From Nocardiopsis sp. CNT312 (GTDB lineage: Bacteria; Actinomycetota; Actinomycetes; Streptosporangiales; Streptosporangiaceae), in assembly GCF_000515115.1 (NCBI RefSeq), contig NZ_AZXF01000010.1:62001-126000 (forward strand): DNA of 64,000 nucleotides, written 5' to 3'. Shown piece by piece: positions 1-7,085 of this stretch (the stretch's first letter is position 1; each line of letters starts with the position of its first letter). Made by a program: the position numbers and the translations under genes. The notes under the pieces are model-generated. The model was not told where the DNA came from. It made no database searches and worked only from the letters and a program-made list of their open reading frames with translations.

Positions 1-1218
1 TCCCCGTACCACGGGCGGCCTCCGGTGTCGCTGGACAACGCGGTGGCCCTGACCGCTTTCCTGTCGGTAGGGGTGCTGGTGGCGGTGGTGGCGGAGATAG
101 CCGCCCGGCGCTCGGTACAGGCGGCGCGGGGCCGGGCGGAGGCCGACATGATCGCTCTGCTGGCGGGGAGCGTCCTGGCGGGGAACGAGCCGCTCCAGGC
201 GCTGCTGCGGAGGATCCGCAAGACCTTCGGGCAGCGTTCGGCGACCCTGTTGGAGCGGGTGGAGGGCGACCGGTGGCGGGCGGTGCACAGTGTGGGTGCC
301 CCCGCGTGCGAGGCTCCCGACGACGCGGACGCGCTGGTGACGATCTCCGACTCCCTGGCGCTGGCGCTGCGCGGCCACGTGCTGCCCGCCGCCGACCGGG
401 GGGTGCTGTGGGCGTTCGCCGCCCACCTGGGCATCGCCCTGGAGCACCAGCGGCTGGAGTGGGACGCGGCCGAGGCCCAGCGCAAGGTGGCGGGCAACCG
501 TATCCGCACCGCGCTGCTGGCCGCGGTCTCGCACGATCTGCGCACACCGCTCACCTCGATCAAGGCGAGCACGGAGAGTCTGCGCGCCACCGACATCGCG
601 CTCGCTCCGGAGGACCGGGACGCCCTGTTGGAGACCGTGGAGGAGTCCGCGGACCGGCTCAACCGTCTGATCGACAACCTCCTGGACATGAGCCGGGTGC
701 AGACGGACAGTGTGCGTCCCAAGATCCGGCCGGTCGGTCTCGAGGAGGTCGTGGCGGCCACGCTGATCGGCCTGCCGGGCGGCGCGGTCACGGTGGACGT
801 CCCCGACGGTCTGCCCCGGGTCAGCGCCGACGCGGGCCTGCTGGAGCGGGCGGTGGCCAACGTGGTGTCGAACGCGGTGCGCCACAACCCCGATCCGGAC
901 GTGCCGGTCCTCGTCGCCGCGAGCGCGCACGGCGACCGTGTGCAGTTGCGGGTGGTGGACCGGGGGCCGGGCGTCTCCGACGAGGGGAAGCAGCGGATGT
1001 TCGAGGCGTTCCAGCGGTTGGGGGACGCTCCGCAGGGCACCGGGGTGGGTCTGGGGCTGGCGGTCGCGCGTGGTTTCGTGGAGGCGGTACACGGCACGCT
1101 CACCCCGGAGGACACTCCGGGCGGGGGACTGACGATGGTGTTCGACCTCAGGGCCGAGGATCCGGGCACTGCGGACGAGACACGGGAGAGGGGCACCGAT
1201 GCGGGTCCTGGTCGTTGA
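1..1218 (+). CDS. kdpD: Sensor histidine kinase KdpD, C-terminal part (5' end outside window)
   Basis: The frame is open from the first base, so the gene enters the window truncated and only about the last 405 residues are present. A last transmembrane helix (LSVGVLVAVVAEIAARR) is followed by a GAF-like linker, an H-box with the phospho-accepting His in AVSHDLRTPLTSI, an N-box (NVVSNAVRHNP) and a G-box (GTGVGLGLAVARG). This order matches the C-terminal half of KdpD, which controls the Kdp high-affinity potassium ATPase. The N-terminal KdpD domain and the remaining helices must lie upstream. The stop overlaps the start of kdpE by 20 bases, so the pair is translationally coupled. The kdpFABC genes are not in view. 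Confidence 0.9.
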   Translation, partial: SPYHGRPPVSLDNAVALTAFLSVGVLVAVVAEIAARRSVQAARGRAEADMIALLAGSVLAGNEPLQALLRRIRKTFGQRSATLLERVEGDRWRAVHSVGAPACEAPDDADALVTISDSLALALRGHVLPAADRGVLWAFAAHLGIALEHQRLEWDAAEAQRKVAGNRIRTALLAAVSHDLRTPLTSIKASTESLRATDIALAPEDRDALLETVEESADRLNRLIDNLLDMSRVQTDSVRPKIRPVGLEEVVAATLIGLPGGAVTVDVPDGLPRVSADAGLLERAVANVVSNAVRHNPDPDVPVLVAASAHGDRVQLRVVDRGPGVSDEGKQRMFEAFQRLGDAPQGTGVGLGLAVARGFVEAVHGTLTPEDTPGGGLTMVFDLRAEDPGTADETRERGTDAGPGR

Positions 1219-1885
1219 CGACGACATGCAGATCATCCGTGCCATGCGGATCAACCTGCGGGCGCGCGGCCACGACGTGGACACGGCACCCGACGGGGCG
1301 GCGGCCCTGCGGCTGGCGGCCGAGCACCATCCGGACGTGGTGCTGCTGGACCTGGGGCTGCCGGACATGGAGGGCATGGAGGTCATCCAGCGGCTGCGCG
1401 GGTGGTCGCAGGTGCCGATCATCGTGCTGTCGGCGCGCCACTCGGCGGGTGAGAAGGTGCGCTGTCTGGACTCGGGTGCGGACGACTACGTCACGAAGCC
1501 GTTCGGGATGGACGAGCTGCTGGCGCGGATGCGCGCCGCCGAGCGCAGGTCGGTGCGCTCGGAGGAGGCACCGGTGGTGCGTACGCCCTGTTTCACCGTC
1601 GACCTGGGGGCCAAGCGCGTGCTCAGGGAGGGAGAGGAGGTGCGGTTGACCCCGACGGAGTGGCACATCCTGGAGATCCTGGCGCGCTGCTCGGGGCATC
1701 TGGTGAGCCAGCGCCGCCTGCTCCAGGAGGTGTGGGGGCCGGCGTACCAGAGCGAGACCAACTACCTGCGGGTGTACATGGCGCAACTGCGCCGGAAGCT
1801 GGAGCCGGACCCGGCGTGCCCGCGGTACCTCATCACCGAGGCGGGCCGGGGGTACCGGTTCGAGACACCGGAGGGGTCGGCCTGA
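1199..1885 (+). CDS. kdpE: Response regulator KdpE (OmpR/PhoB family)
   Basis: This 228-residue DNA-binding response regulator is the partner of the KdpD kinase just upstream. The receiver domain has the acidic pocket D7-D9, the phosphorylation site D51 (LLDLGLPD) and the conserved Lys K100 (VTKPFG). The C-terminal winged helix (about residues 125-225) ends in the usual GRGYRF motif of OmpR/PhoB regulators. The ATG at 1199 follows a GGGAGAGGGG ribosome-binding site. Phosphorylated KdpE normally activates kdpFABC under potassium limitation or osmotic stress. The gene converges on a minus-strand kinase gene that ends 11 bases away, with no clear hairpin between them. Confidence 0.93.
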   Translation: MRVLVVDDDMQIIRAMRINLRARGHDVDTAPDGAAALRLAAEHHPDVVLLDLGLPDMEGMEVIQRLRGWSQVPIIVLSARHSAGEKVRCLDSGADDYVTKPFGMDELLARMRAAERRSVRSEEAPVVRTPCFTVDLGAKRVLREGEEVRLTPTEWHILEILARCSGHLVSQRRLLQEVWGPAYQSETNYLRVYMAQLRRKLEPDPACPRYLITEAGRGYRFETPEGSA

Positions 1886-1896
1886 CCCTTACCGGG

Positions 1897-2844
1897 TCAC
1901 CTGGCCTGGGCGCGGCCGTTGATGAGGGTGTCCTCCATCAGTTCCATGAGGGTGGCGAACTGGTCGGTGTGGCCCTGGGCCCGGTTGACCATGGCCACGG
2001 CCATGCAGGGGGCGAAGGCCCGGACCCACTCCATCATCCGTTGGCCGTCCACACCCATGGTGCGGGAGAGCACGTCCACCCTGCGCTCCACCTCGGTGAC
2101 GCTCGCGGCCTTCCACACGGCCCAGTCCACGGCGTCCACCGCCCCGTCCCCATAGCAGGCGCGCGGATCGACGGCGACCAGTCCCCGCGGCCCCCCGTCC
2201 AGGACGTTGCCCGGGTGCAGGTCGCCGTGCAGGGGGGCGAGGTCGATCTCGCCGACGGCGAGGGCGCGGGCCCTGTTGTAGCCCTGGTGCATGGCCGTGG
2301 GGGAGACGATGTCCACGGCGGGCCCCTCGTTGCGTTCGCGGGACCAGAGGTCGAAGACGAACTGGACGCGGGCCATGAGCGGGCGCAGCTCCATGAGCCG
2401 TCGGCGCGGTACGTCGACGCCGTGGAGTTGGGAGATGAGGGTGCCGATGGTGGCCATCGGTGGGACGATCCCGGTCTCGGCGAGGGTGGTGTCGCGTTCG
2501 ATCCGCTCCATGAGGATGGCGCCGTGCCCGGAGTCCACTGCCCACACCCGCGGTACCCGGCCCGTGGGTCTCCACATGCGGAGCATGGCGGCCTCGGAGA
2601 CGGCCAGGCCGCTGTCAGGGGTCAGTTTGAGGACGCCCTTCCTGCCGTCGGCGAGGGTGGTGTAGAGGACCACGGACGTGCGTCCGTGCGTGGCGGGCCC
2701 GTCGACGGTCAGCCGCCACTCCGCCGCGAGCTTGTCCACCACGGCGGGGAGTTCGGACAGCCAGTCGGCCACGTGGCCTCCGAAGCGGCGTTTGAGCCGC
2801 CGCAACTGCCGATCATCGACGAACTGCGCCGTGATGTCGTTCAT
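1897..2844 (-). CDS. Aminoglycoside/hydroxyurea phosphotransferase family protein, APH(6)-like
   Basis: This 315-residue protein has the aminoglycoside/hydroxyurea resistance kinase fold (streptomycin 6-kinase family). A probable ATP-binding Lys is K73 in GVLKLT. The catalytic loop is LHGDLHPGNVL (H206, D208) and the metal-binding Asp is D226 in AVDPRA. The ATG at 2844 is preceded by a GAAGGTGG ribosome-binding site, so the much longer open frame upstream is not used. Known relatives phosphorylate streptomycin or hydroxyurea; the substrate cannot be read from the sequence, and a housekeeping sugar or amino-alcohol kinase is possible. It lies downstream of, and on the same strand as, a CbiX-like gene, separated by about 300 bases. 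Confidence 0.8.
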   Translation of the reverse strand: MNDITAQFVDDRQLRRLKRRFGGHVADWLSELPAVVDKLAAEWRLTVDGPATHGRTSVVLYTTLADGRKGVLKLTPDSGLAVSEAAMLRMWRPTGRVPRVWAVDSGHGAILMERIERDTTLAETGIVPPMATIGTLISQLHGVDVPRRRLMELRPLMARVQFVFDLWSRERNEGPAVDIVSPTAMHQGYNRARALAVGEIDLAPLHGDLHPGNVLDGGPRGLVAVDPRACYGDGAVDAVDWAVWKAASVTEVERRVDVLSRTMGVDGQRMMEWVRAFAPCMAVAMVNRAQGHTDQFATLMELMEDTLINGRAQAR

Positions 2845-3144
2845 ACGTCCACCTTCGGTTCGCTGACGTCGGCACCGTCGCGGTCCGGACACCGTGGCGG
2901 GGCGCACGCGCGCGTCCCGGCGGTCCGCCGTGGCCGGGGACTGCGGCGGGGGCCCTCCGTTGCGACGCGAGGGGCGCTTGGCCTGGGCGGAACCATGTCC
3001 GGCCCGTCCCGCGCCGCTTCCCTGCGGTACAAAGCCGTACGGTCGTGTGGGTGCGGGTTTTCCCACCCCCTGGGCACATACCCATCCGGGCAACTCCGGT
3101 AACGGTTGCGCCACAGTCGGGCCTGCCGGGCAACCGTCGCCGCC
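2845..3144. other. Intergenic region between the APH-like and CbiX-like genes
   Basis: This 300-base stretch has no supportable gene. It should hold the promoter of the phosphotransferase gene and the end of the CbiX-like transcript. A hairpin at 3102-3137 is listed separately. Very long overlapping open frames here lack ribosome-binding sites and look like high-GC artefacts. Confidence 0.6.
3102..3137 (-). terminator. Candidate terminator after the CbiX-like gene
   Basis: The 8-base arms ACGGTTGC (3102-3109) and GCAACCGT (3130-3137) are perfectly complementary and begin 8 bases past the CbiX-like stop codon. There is no T-run, which is common for actinobacterial hairpin terminators. Confidence 0.45.
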
Positions 3145-3822
3145 TCAGGCGAGGCGGCCCTTGGCCGCCCTGTGCTGGGCGAGCAGGGTGTCCACGACGA
3201 GCTCGGACGGCCAGAGCGGTGCGGTGAGGGCGGTGACGTCGAGTCCGCGGAGGAGGTCGAAGTCGGGCCCGTCCACCAGGCGCCAGGCGGCCACGGCCAC
3301 GCGCTCGCGGCCGTCGCGGCGCAGCCGGTCGACCGCGTCGAAGACCGACGGCGCCCATGTGCGCAGGTAGCCGACCTGAACCGGGGCTCCGAGGCGTCGG
3401 CTGAGCATGCGGGCGACGTCTGTGACGACCTGGCGCTCGTCCGAACCGGTGGTGCCGTCAGCGGCGAGGACCACGCCGTCGTCGGTGCTCCACCCGGACT
3501 CGGTGAGGCGGCCGGCCAGGTCGGCGACGATGGAGGGGACCGCGCCCAGCGGGGTGGTCCGGCAGGCGTCGCCCATGCTGGAGAGGTCGAGCCGGGAGAG
3601 CAGGTTGGCGCTGGCCACGTCCCCTCCCGCGACGTAGGCGGGGACGACCACCTTGGGCCCCTGCACGGAGGCGATGGCGGAGGCCACCTCGTCCGGGCTT
3701 CCGAAGGCCGGGGCCACGGGGGCCTCACCGCGTTCGGCCACGGCCTCGGCCAAGCCGCACAGGGCGTCCCTCCGGTGGGCGTCGCGGGAATCGTCGGCTA
3801 CGAGGACCATTGTGGGGACCAT
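3145..3822 (-). CDS. CbiX/SirB-fold (sirohydrochlorin chelatase-like) protein with substituted metal-binding residues
   Basis: This 225-residue protein has two repeated chelatase-like halves, as in class II chelatases CbiX and SirB, which insert cobalt or iron into sirohydrochlorin. The metal-binding His residues of the family appear to be lost. The first-strand motif HGSRD reads DDSRD at D10-D14, and the second motif GxHV reads GGDV with Asp at 68. The second half also lacks a His (LAADGTT). It may therefore use another metal, or not be a chelatase at all. The ATG at 3822 is chosen because AAGGAG sits 7 bases upstream; an in-frame Met four codons later is an alternative. No sirohaem or cobalamin genes are adjacent. 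Confidence 0.7.
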   Translation of the reverse strand: MVPTMVLVADDSRDAHRRDALCGLAEAVAERGEAPVAPAFGSPDEVASAIASVQGPKVVVPAYVAGGDVASANLLSRLDLSSMGDACRTTPLGAVPSIVADLAGRLTESGWSTDDGVVLAADGTTGSDERQVVTDVARMLSRRLGAPVQVGYLRTWAPSVFDAVDRLRRDGRERVAVAAWRLVDGPDFDLLRGLDVTALTAPLWPSELVVDTLLAQHRAAKGRLA

Positions 3823-4149
3823 GTACGGCTCCTTGGGATCGCTGTGGAGATCTGCCGTTGCCCCGAGCGTAAAGCGACCCCGTTTCGGGGGCATGCACGC
3901 GTGTTACGCCGAGGAAAACATCGGACAATGGCTGTGATGGTTATCTCCGGATGCCGCCTTGGTGAACCATAACGATCCGGAGTTCCTTGTGGGCGCGACC
4001 ATCATATCCGCCCCGATCTGCGACAATACTCCAAAAAATGGTGAAAGTGATCTCCGATGGGGCTGGAGAACTTCACGTGAATGCACAGAAGAGGATTCGG
4101 GAACACCACCGAACTCGATCCTGGAAGGTCTGCACAAAGGAATTCTCAT

Positions 4150-4170
4150 GCATATGCATCAGACATATGC
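4150..4170. repeat. AT-rich inverted repeat GCATATG-N7-CATATGC
   Basis: Perfect 7-base arms lie at 4150-4156 and 4164-4170 in noncoding DNA, about 290 bases upstream of the nucleotidyltransferase gene. A dimeric regulator could bind it, but no regulator gene is adjacent. Confidence 0.4.
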
Positions 4171-4191
4171 ACATGCTTCTTCCGGCGCTCG

Positions 4192-4213
4192 CCGAGCCGG
4201 GTTCCCGGCTCGG
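4192..4213. terminator. GC-rich hairpin, possible terminator of an upstream leader or small transcript
   Basis: CCGAGCCGGG (4192-4201) pairs perfectly with CCCGGCTCGG (4204-4213). It lies between the low-GC stretch and the nucleotidyltransferase gene, where no annotated gene ends. That suggests either a short unannotated transcript or an attenuator. Confidence 0.4.
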
Positions 4214-4457
4214 TGCCGCAGCCGGAGCCGACCCTCTCATGCCACAAGCGGATGACACCTGTCAAGGGTGCGCTCTCCCCTTCCGGACTAGCCGCACACC
4301 ACCTGGCATGGAGAGACCAGGGTGCGGGTACGGCGTGATCACTTGCTATCGCGCCCCCGCTCTGTCCAGACTTGATTGTCGGACGCGCACCGCGTCCCGG
4401 CCCCCGCCCCTCGGCGGAGCCGCCCCGAGCCGACGAACCTCTCAGACTGGAGTGAGC

Positions 4458-5261
4458 ATGGCCGTCCACCCACGGGTGCAGACGCTGGCCCAAGTCTTCC
4501 TCGCGCACGCGGACCGGACCGCCCCCGGGCTGGTCGAAGGCCTCTATCTGACGGGTTCCGTCGCACTCGGCGACTTCCGGCCCCACACCAGCGACGTCGA
4601 CTTCGTCATCATCACCTCCCGTACTCCGGAACCGCATCTGCTGCGCCGCGTCCACGCGCTCACCCGGGCCGACGTGCCGCAGCCGCAGTTCAACGGAATC
4701 CACCTCACCTGGGACGACCTCACCCGGGACCCGGCCTCCTGCGGCCCGGTCCCCTCGGTGGTCGGCGGGCGGTTCCAGGCCCGGGCCCGCAACGACGTCA
4801 ACCCCATCACCTGGCACGTCCTGGCCGAGCACGGCGTGTCCGTGCGCGGGCCCCACCCGCTCGAACTGGACGTGTGGGACGAGCCCGGCAGTCTGCGCGC
4901 GTGGTCCCTCGGGTCGCTGGACGAGCACTGGAGCCGATGGCGTGAGAAGGCCGGGCGCCTGGTCACCCCGCGGGGTCTGGCCGTGCTCGGTTCCCTGGCC
5001 CCCTCCTGGAGTGTCCTGAGCGTCAGCCGACTGCACTTCACCCTCAAGACGGGGGAGATCACCTCCAAGTCGGGTGCGGGCGCCTACGCCCTGCACGCCT
5101 TCCCCGAACGCTGGCAGAGCATCCTCAACGAGTGCCTGCGCGTACGCCGCGGCGGCCAGGCCCCGTCCCTGTACGAGAACGCCCTGGCCCGCCGCCGTGC
5201 GGCCCTGGACTACATCGAGATGGTGCTGGACGACGCCCTGCGCCCCGGTCTGGCCGTCTGA
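4458..5261 (+). CDS. AadA-like nucleotidyltransferase (ANT(3'')/ANT(9) type fold)
   Basis: This 267-residue protein begins with a nucleotidyltransferase domain carrying the active-site pattern GS (G33, S34) followed by SDVD (D46, D48). An all-helical C-terminal half of DUF4111 type follows, as in streptomycin/spectinomycin adenylyltransferases. Family members transfer AMP from ATP to a drug hydroxyl group, but many chromosomal homologues have unknown substrates. The ATG at 4458 has GGAG 5-8 bases upstream. A longer in-frame extension reaching back to 3987 has no ribosome-binding site and crosses the low-GC noncoding stretch, so it is rejected. Peptide deformylase follows on the same strand after 85 bases with its own promoter signal. 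Confidence 0.78.
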   Translation: MAVHPRVQTLAQVFLAHADRTAPGLVEGLYLTGSVALGDFRPHTSDVDFVIITSRTPEPHLLRRVHALTRADVPQPQFNGIHLTWDDLTRDPASCGPVPSVVGGRFQARARNDVNPITWHVLAEHGVSVRGPHPLELDVWDEPGSLRAWSLGSLDEHWSRWREKAGRLVTPRGLAVLGSLAPSWSVLSVSRLHFTLKTGEITSKSGAGAYALHAFPERWQSILNECLRVRRGGQAPSLYENALARRRAALDYIEMVLDDALRPGLAV

Positions 5262-5333
5262 GCACCCGCACGGGCGCACGCCACCGTGGGGAGGCCGGCA
5301 CGGATCCGGGTCCTCGGTGAACCGCGCATGTCC

Positions 5334-5346
5334 TAATCTGTGGGGC
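5334..5346 (+). promoter_or_regulatory. -10 element for a probably leaderless deformylase mRNA
   Basis: TAATCT at 5334-5339 matches the TANNNT -10 pattern and ends 7 bases before the ATG at 5347. Transcription would start at or next to the start codon. No good ribosome-binding site precedes the ATG, which agrees with leaderless translation. A convincing -35 is not seen. Confidence 0.5.
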
Positions 5347-5904
5347 ATGGCCATGCACCCCATCGTCCGTTTCGGCGACCCCGTCCTCGTCACCCCGACT
5401 ACCCCCGTCACCCGTTTCGGCCAGCGCACCGAGGCCCTGGTGCGTGACCTCTTGGACACGGTGGACGCGCCGGGCCGCGCCGGGGTGGCCGCCACCCAGA
5501 TCGGGGTGGGGATGCGGGTGTTCAGCTACAACGTCGACGGACGCATCGGGTACGTCATCAACCCGCGGATCGCGGAGCGGTCCGCGCAGACGCAGGAGGG
5601 CGACGAGGGCTGCCTGTCGGTCCCTGAACTGTGGTATCCCACACGCCGCGCCCAGCACGCCGTCGTCACCGGGGTGGACCTGCGCAACGAGCCGGTCACG
5701 GTGGAGGGGACGGGGCTCATGGCGCGCTGCCTGCAACACGAGACGGACCACCTCGACGGCATGCTCTACATCGAGCGGCTCGACCCCGACACGCGCAAGC
5801 GGGCGATGCGCGACATCCGCCGCTCCTCCTGGTTTCTGCCGGACGCGGTGCCCTCCCCCGCCCCCGCACCGTCCCTTCCGAGCGCCTTCGGTGGTGCGGG
5901 TTGA
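5347..5904 (+). CDS. def: Peptide deformylase
   Basis: This 185-residue metalloenzyme removes the N-formyl group from new proteins. All three family motifs are present: GVAATQIG (motif 1), EGCLS with the metal ligand C89 (motif 2) and HETDH with H131, E132 and H135 (motif 3). A Pro/Ala-rich tail of about 20 residues follows the fold. A second in-frame ATG two codons later could serve as the start. Actinobacteria often have two or more deformylases, so this may not be the only copy. It lies beside two putative aminoglycoside-modifying enzymes, but nothing shows a shared operon. Confidence 0.93.
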   Translation: MAMHPIVRFGDPVLVTPTTPVTRFGQRTEALVRDLLDTVDAPGRAGVAATQIGVGMRVFSYNVDGRIGYVINPRIAERSAQTQEGDEGCLSVPELWYPTRRAQHAVVTGVDLRNEPVTVEGTGLMARCLQHETDHLDGMLYIERLDPDTRKRAMRDIRRSSWFLPDAVPSPAPAPSLPSAFGGAG

Positions 5905-6105
5905 GGCGGATCACCATTCGCCGCCTATCCGGTGCCCGACTCCAGGTATCTTTCAGGACACATCCCCGCACACTCCCCCGACGTCTCTTGAGTCGACACA
6001 CCGCAACCGAGATCTCGTAGAGTCCGTCCTGCACTCCCCCGCCACGGCGCCTCCCACCCGCCACGGCAGGAAGCGCGCGGGCGGACCAGGTACGGAGTCA
6101 GCACG

Positions 6106-7068
6106 ATGCCATCCTCTTCCGGCCCCACCGCCCTGCGCCGCGGGCGCAGGGCCCTCACGATCACCGCCCTCGCCTCGGCCCTCGTGGTCGCCGCGGCGGC
6201 CTCGGCCTACGCCGACCCCGAGGACGTCGACATTGACGAGCTCACCGAGCGCGCGGAGGAGCTGGAGGAGTCCTACAACGGCGAACTCCTCCAGTTCAAC
6301 GAGATCCGCGACCGCGTCGAGGAGGCCGAGGAGGACCTGGCCGAGATCGAGGAGGAGCTGGAGGCCTCACGGGGCGGCGTCTCCGTCATCGCGCACTCGC
6401 GGTACAGGAACACCGGGATGGACCCCGCGCTCCAGATCGTGTTCTCCAGCGACCCCGAGTCGATGTTCGCCGACGCGGCGGCCGTCGACTACATCGGTGA
6501 GAGCCAGGCCGGGCAGATCAGCGGCCTCGTCCAGACGCACGAGGAGCGGGAACAGATCCTGGAGGACCTGAGCGACGAGCTGTCCGAGGCCGAAGAGCTC
6601 ATCGACCACCTGGAGGAGCAGAAGGAGGAGGTCGAGGAGCAGATCGCCGAGTACGAGGCCGAGCAGGTCCCCGAGACCCGGGGCAACGGTACGGTCCCGG
6701 CGAGTGCCCAGGGCGGCGGCTGGAGTTCCACCACGCCCCGTATGGCGGCGATCCGCGACGAGATCATCCGGGTCCACGGCGCCCCCTACCCGGTGGGCTG
6801 CTGGCGCAACACCGCGGACGACCACGGCGACGGACGCGCCTGCGACTTCATGATGAGCTCCGGCGGCGCCTGGCCCTCGGACGCCAACAACGCGCTGGGC
6901 GACCAGATCGCCCAGTACGCCATCGACAACGCCTCCCGGCTCGGTGTGGACTACGTCATCTGGAAGCAGCGGATCTGGCAGCAGACCAACCCGTCGTGGG
7001 TGTTCATGAACGACCGCGGCAGCACCACCGCCAACCACTACGACCACGTCCATATCAGCTCGTACTGA
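6106..7068 (+). CDS. Secreted coiled-coil protein with an ARB_07466-type C-terminal domain
   Basis: This 320-residue protein starts with a basic N-terminus and a hydrophobic signal peptide, with likely cleavage after A36 (SAYA-DP). Residues 40-195 form a Glu-rich coiled coil in two long helices, like the N-terminal hairpins of NlpC/P60 and M23 cell-wall hydrolases. The C-terminal domain (about 210-320) resembles the ARB_07466 C-terminal domain, with a Cys pair (GCW and ACDF) and a terminal YDHVHIS motif. No NlpC/P60 Cys-His-His or M23 metal site is seen. A cell-wall-associated or regulatory role is likely, and an enzymatic one is unproven. The 200-base leader shows no recognisable c-di-AMP riboswitch core. 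Confidence 0.75.
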   Translation: MPSSSGPTALRRGRRALTITALASALVVAAAASAYADPEDVDIDELTERAEELEESYNGELLQFNEIRDRVEEAEEDLAEIEEELEASRGGVSVIAHSRYRNTGMDPALQIVFSSDPESMFADAAAVDYIGESQAGQISGLVQTHEEREQILEDLSDELSEAEELIDHLEEQKEEVEEQIAEYEAEQVPETRGNGTVPASAQGGGWSSTTPRMAAIRDEIIRVHGAPYPVGCWRNTADDHGDGRACDFMMSSGGAWPSDANNALGDQIAQYAIDNASRLGVDYVIWKQRIWQQTNPSWVFMNDRGSTTANHYDHVHISSY

Positions 7069-7085
7069 CCGCCCTCAACGGACGC

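Larger units (their letters stand above)
3823..4457. other. Long intergenic region of lower GC with several inverted repeats
   Basis: This 635-base stretch between divergent genes is clearly richer in A and T than its surroundings, mainly around 3900-4180. It contains CTCCGGAT/ATCCGGAG arms near 3945 and 3974, a GCATATG/CATATGC repeat at 4150-4170 and a GC hairpin at 4192-4213. A plus-strand frame from about 3959 to 4255 is open but has weak start context and atypical codon use, so I do not call it a gene. The region must carry the promoters for the chelatase-like and nucleotidyltransferase genes. Confidence 0.55.

Noticed and set aside
4146-5495. Long open frame on the minus strand opposite the nucleotidyltransferase gene
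   Set aside because: It has no ribosome-binding site or recognisable domain and mirrors the high-GC codon bias of the real gene on the other strand.
5905-6105. Possible c-di-AMP (ydaO) riboswitch upstream of the secreted coiled-coil protein
   Set aside because: Cell-wall hydrolase leaders in actinobacteria often carry one, but the conserved core blocks of that riboswitch are not present in this leader.
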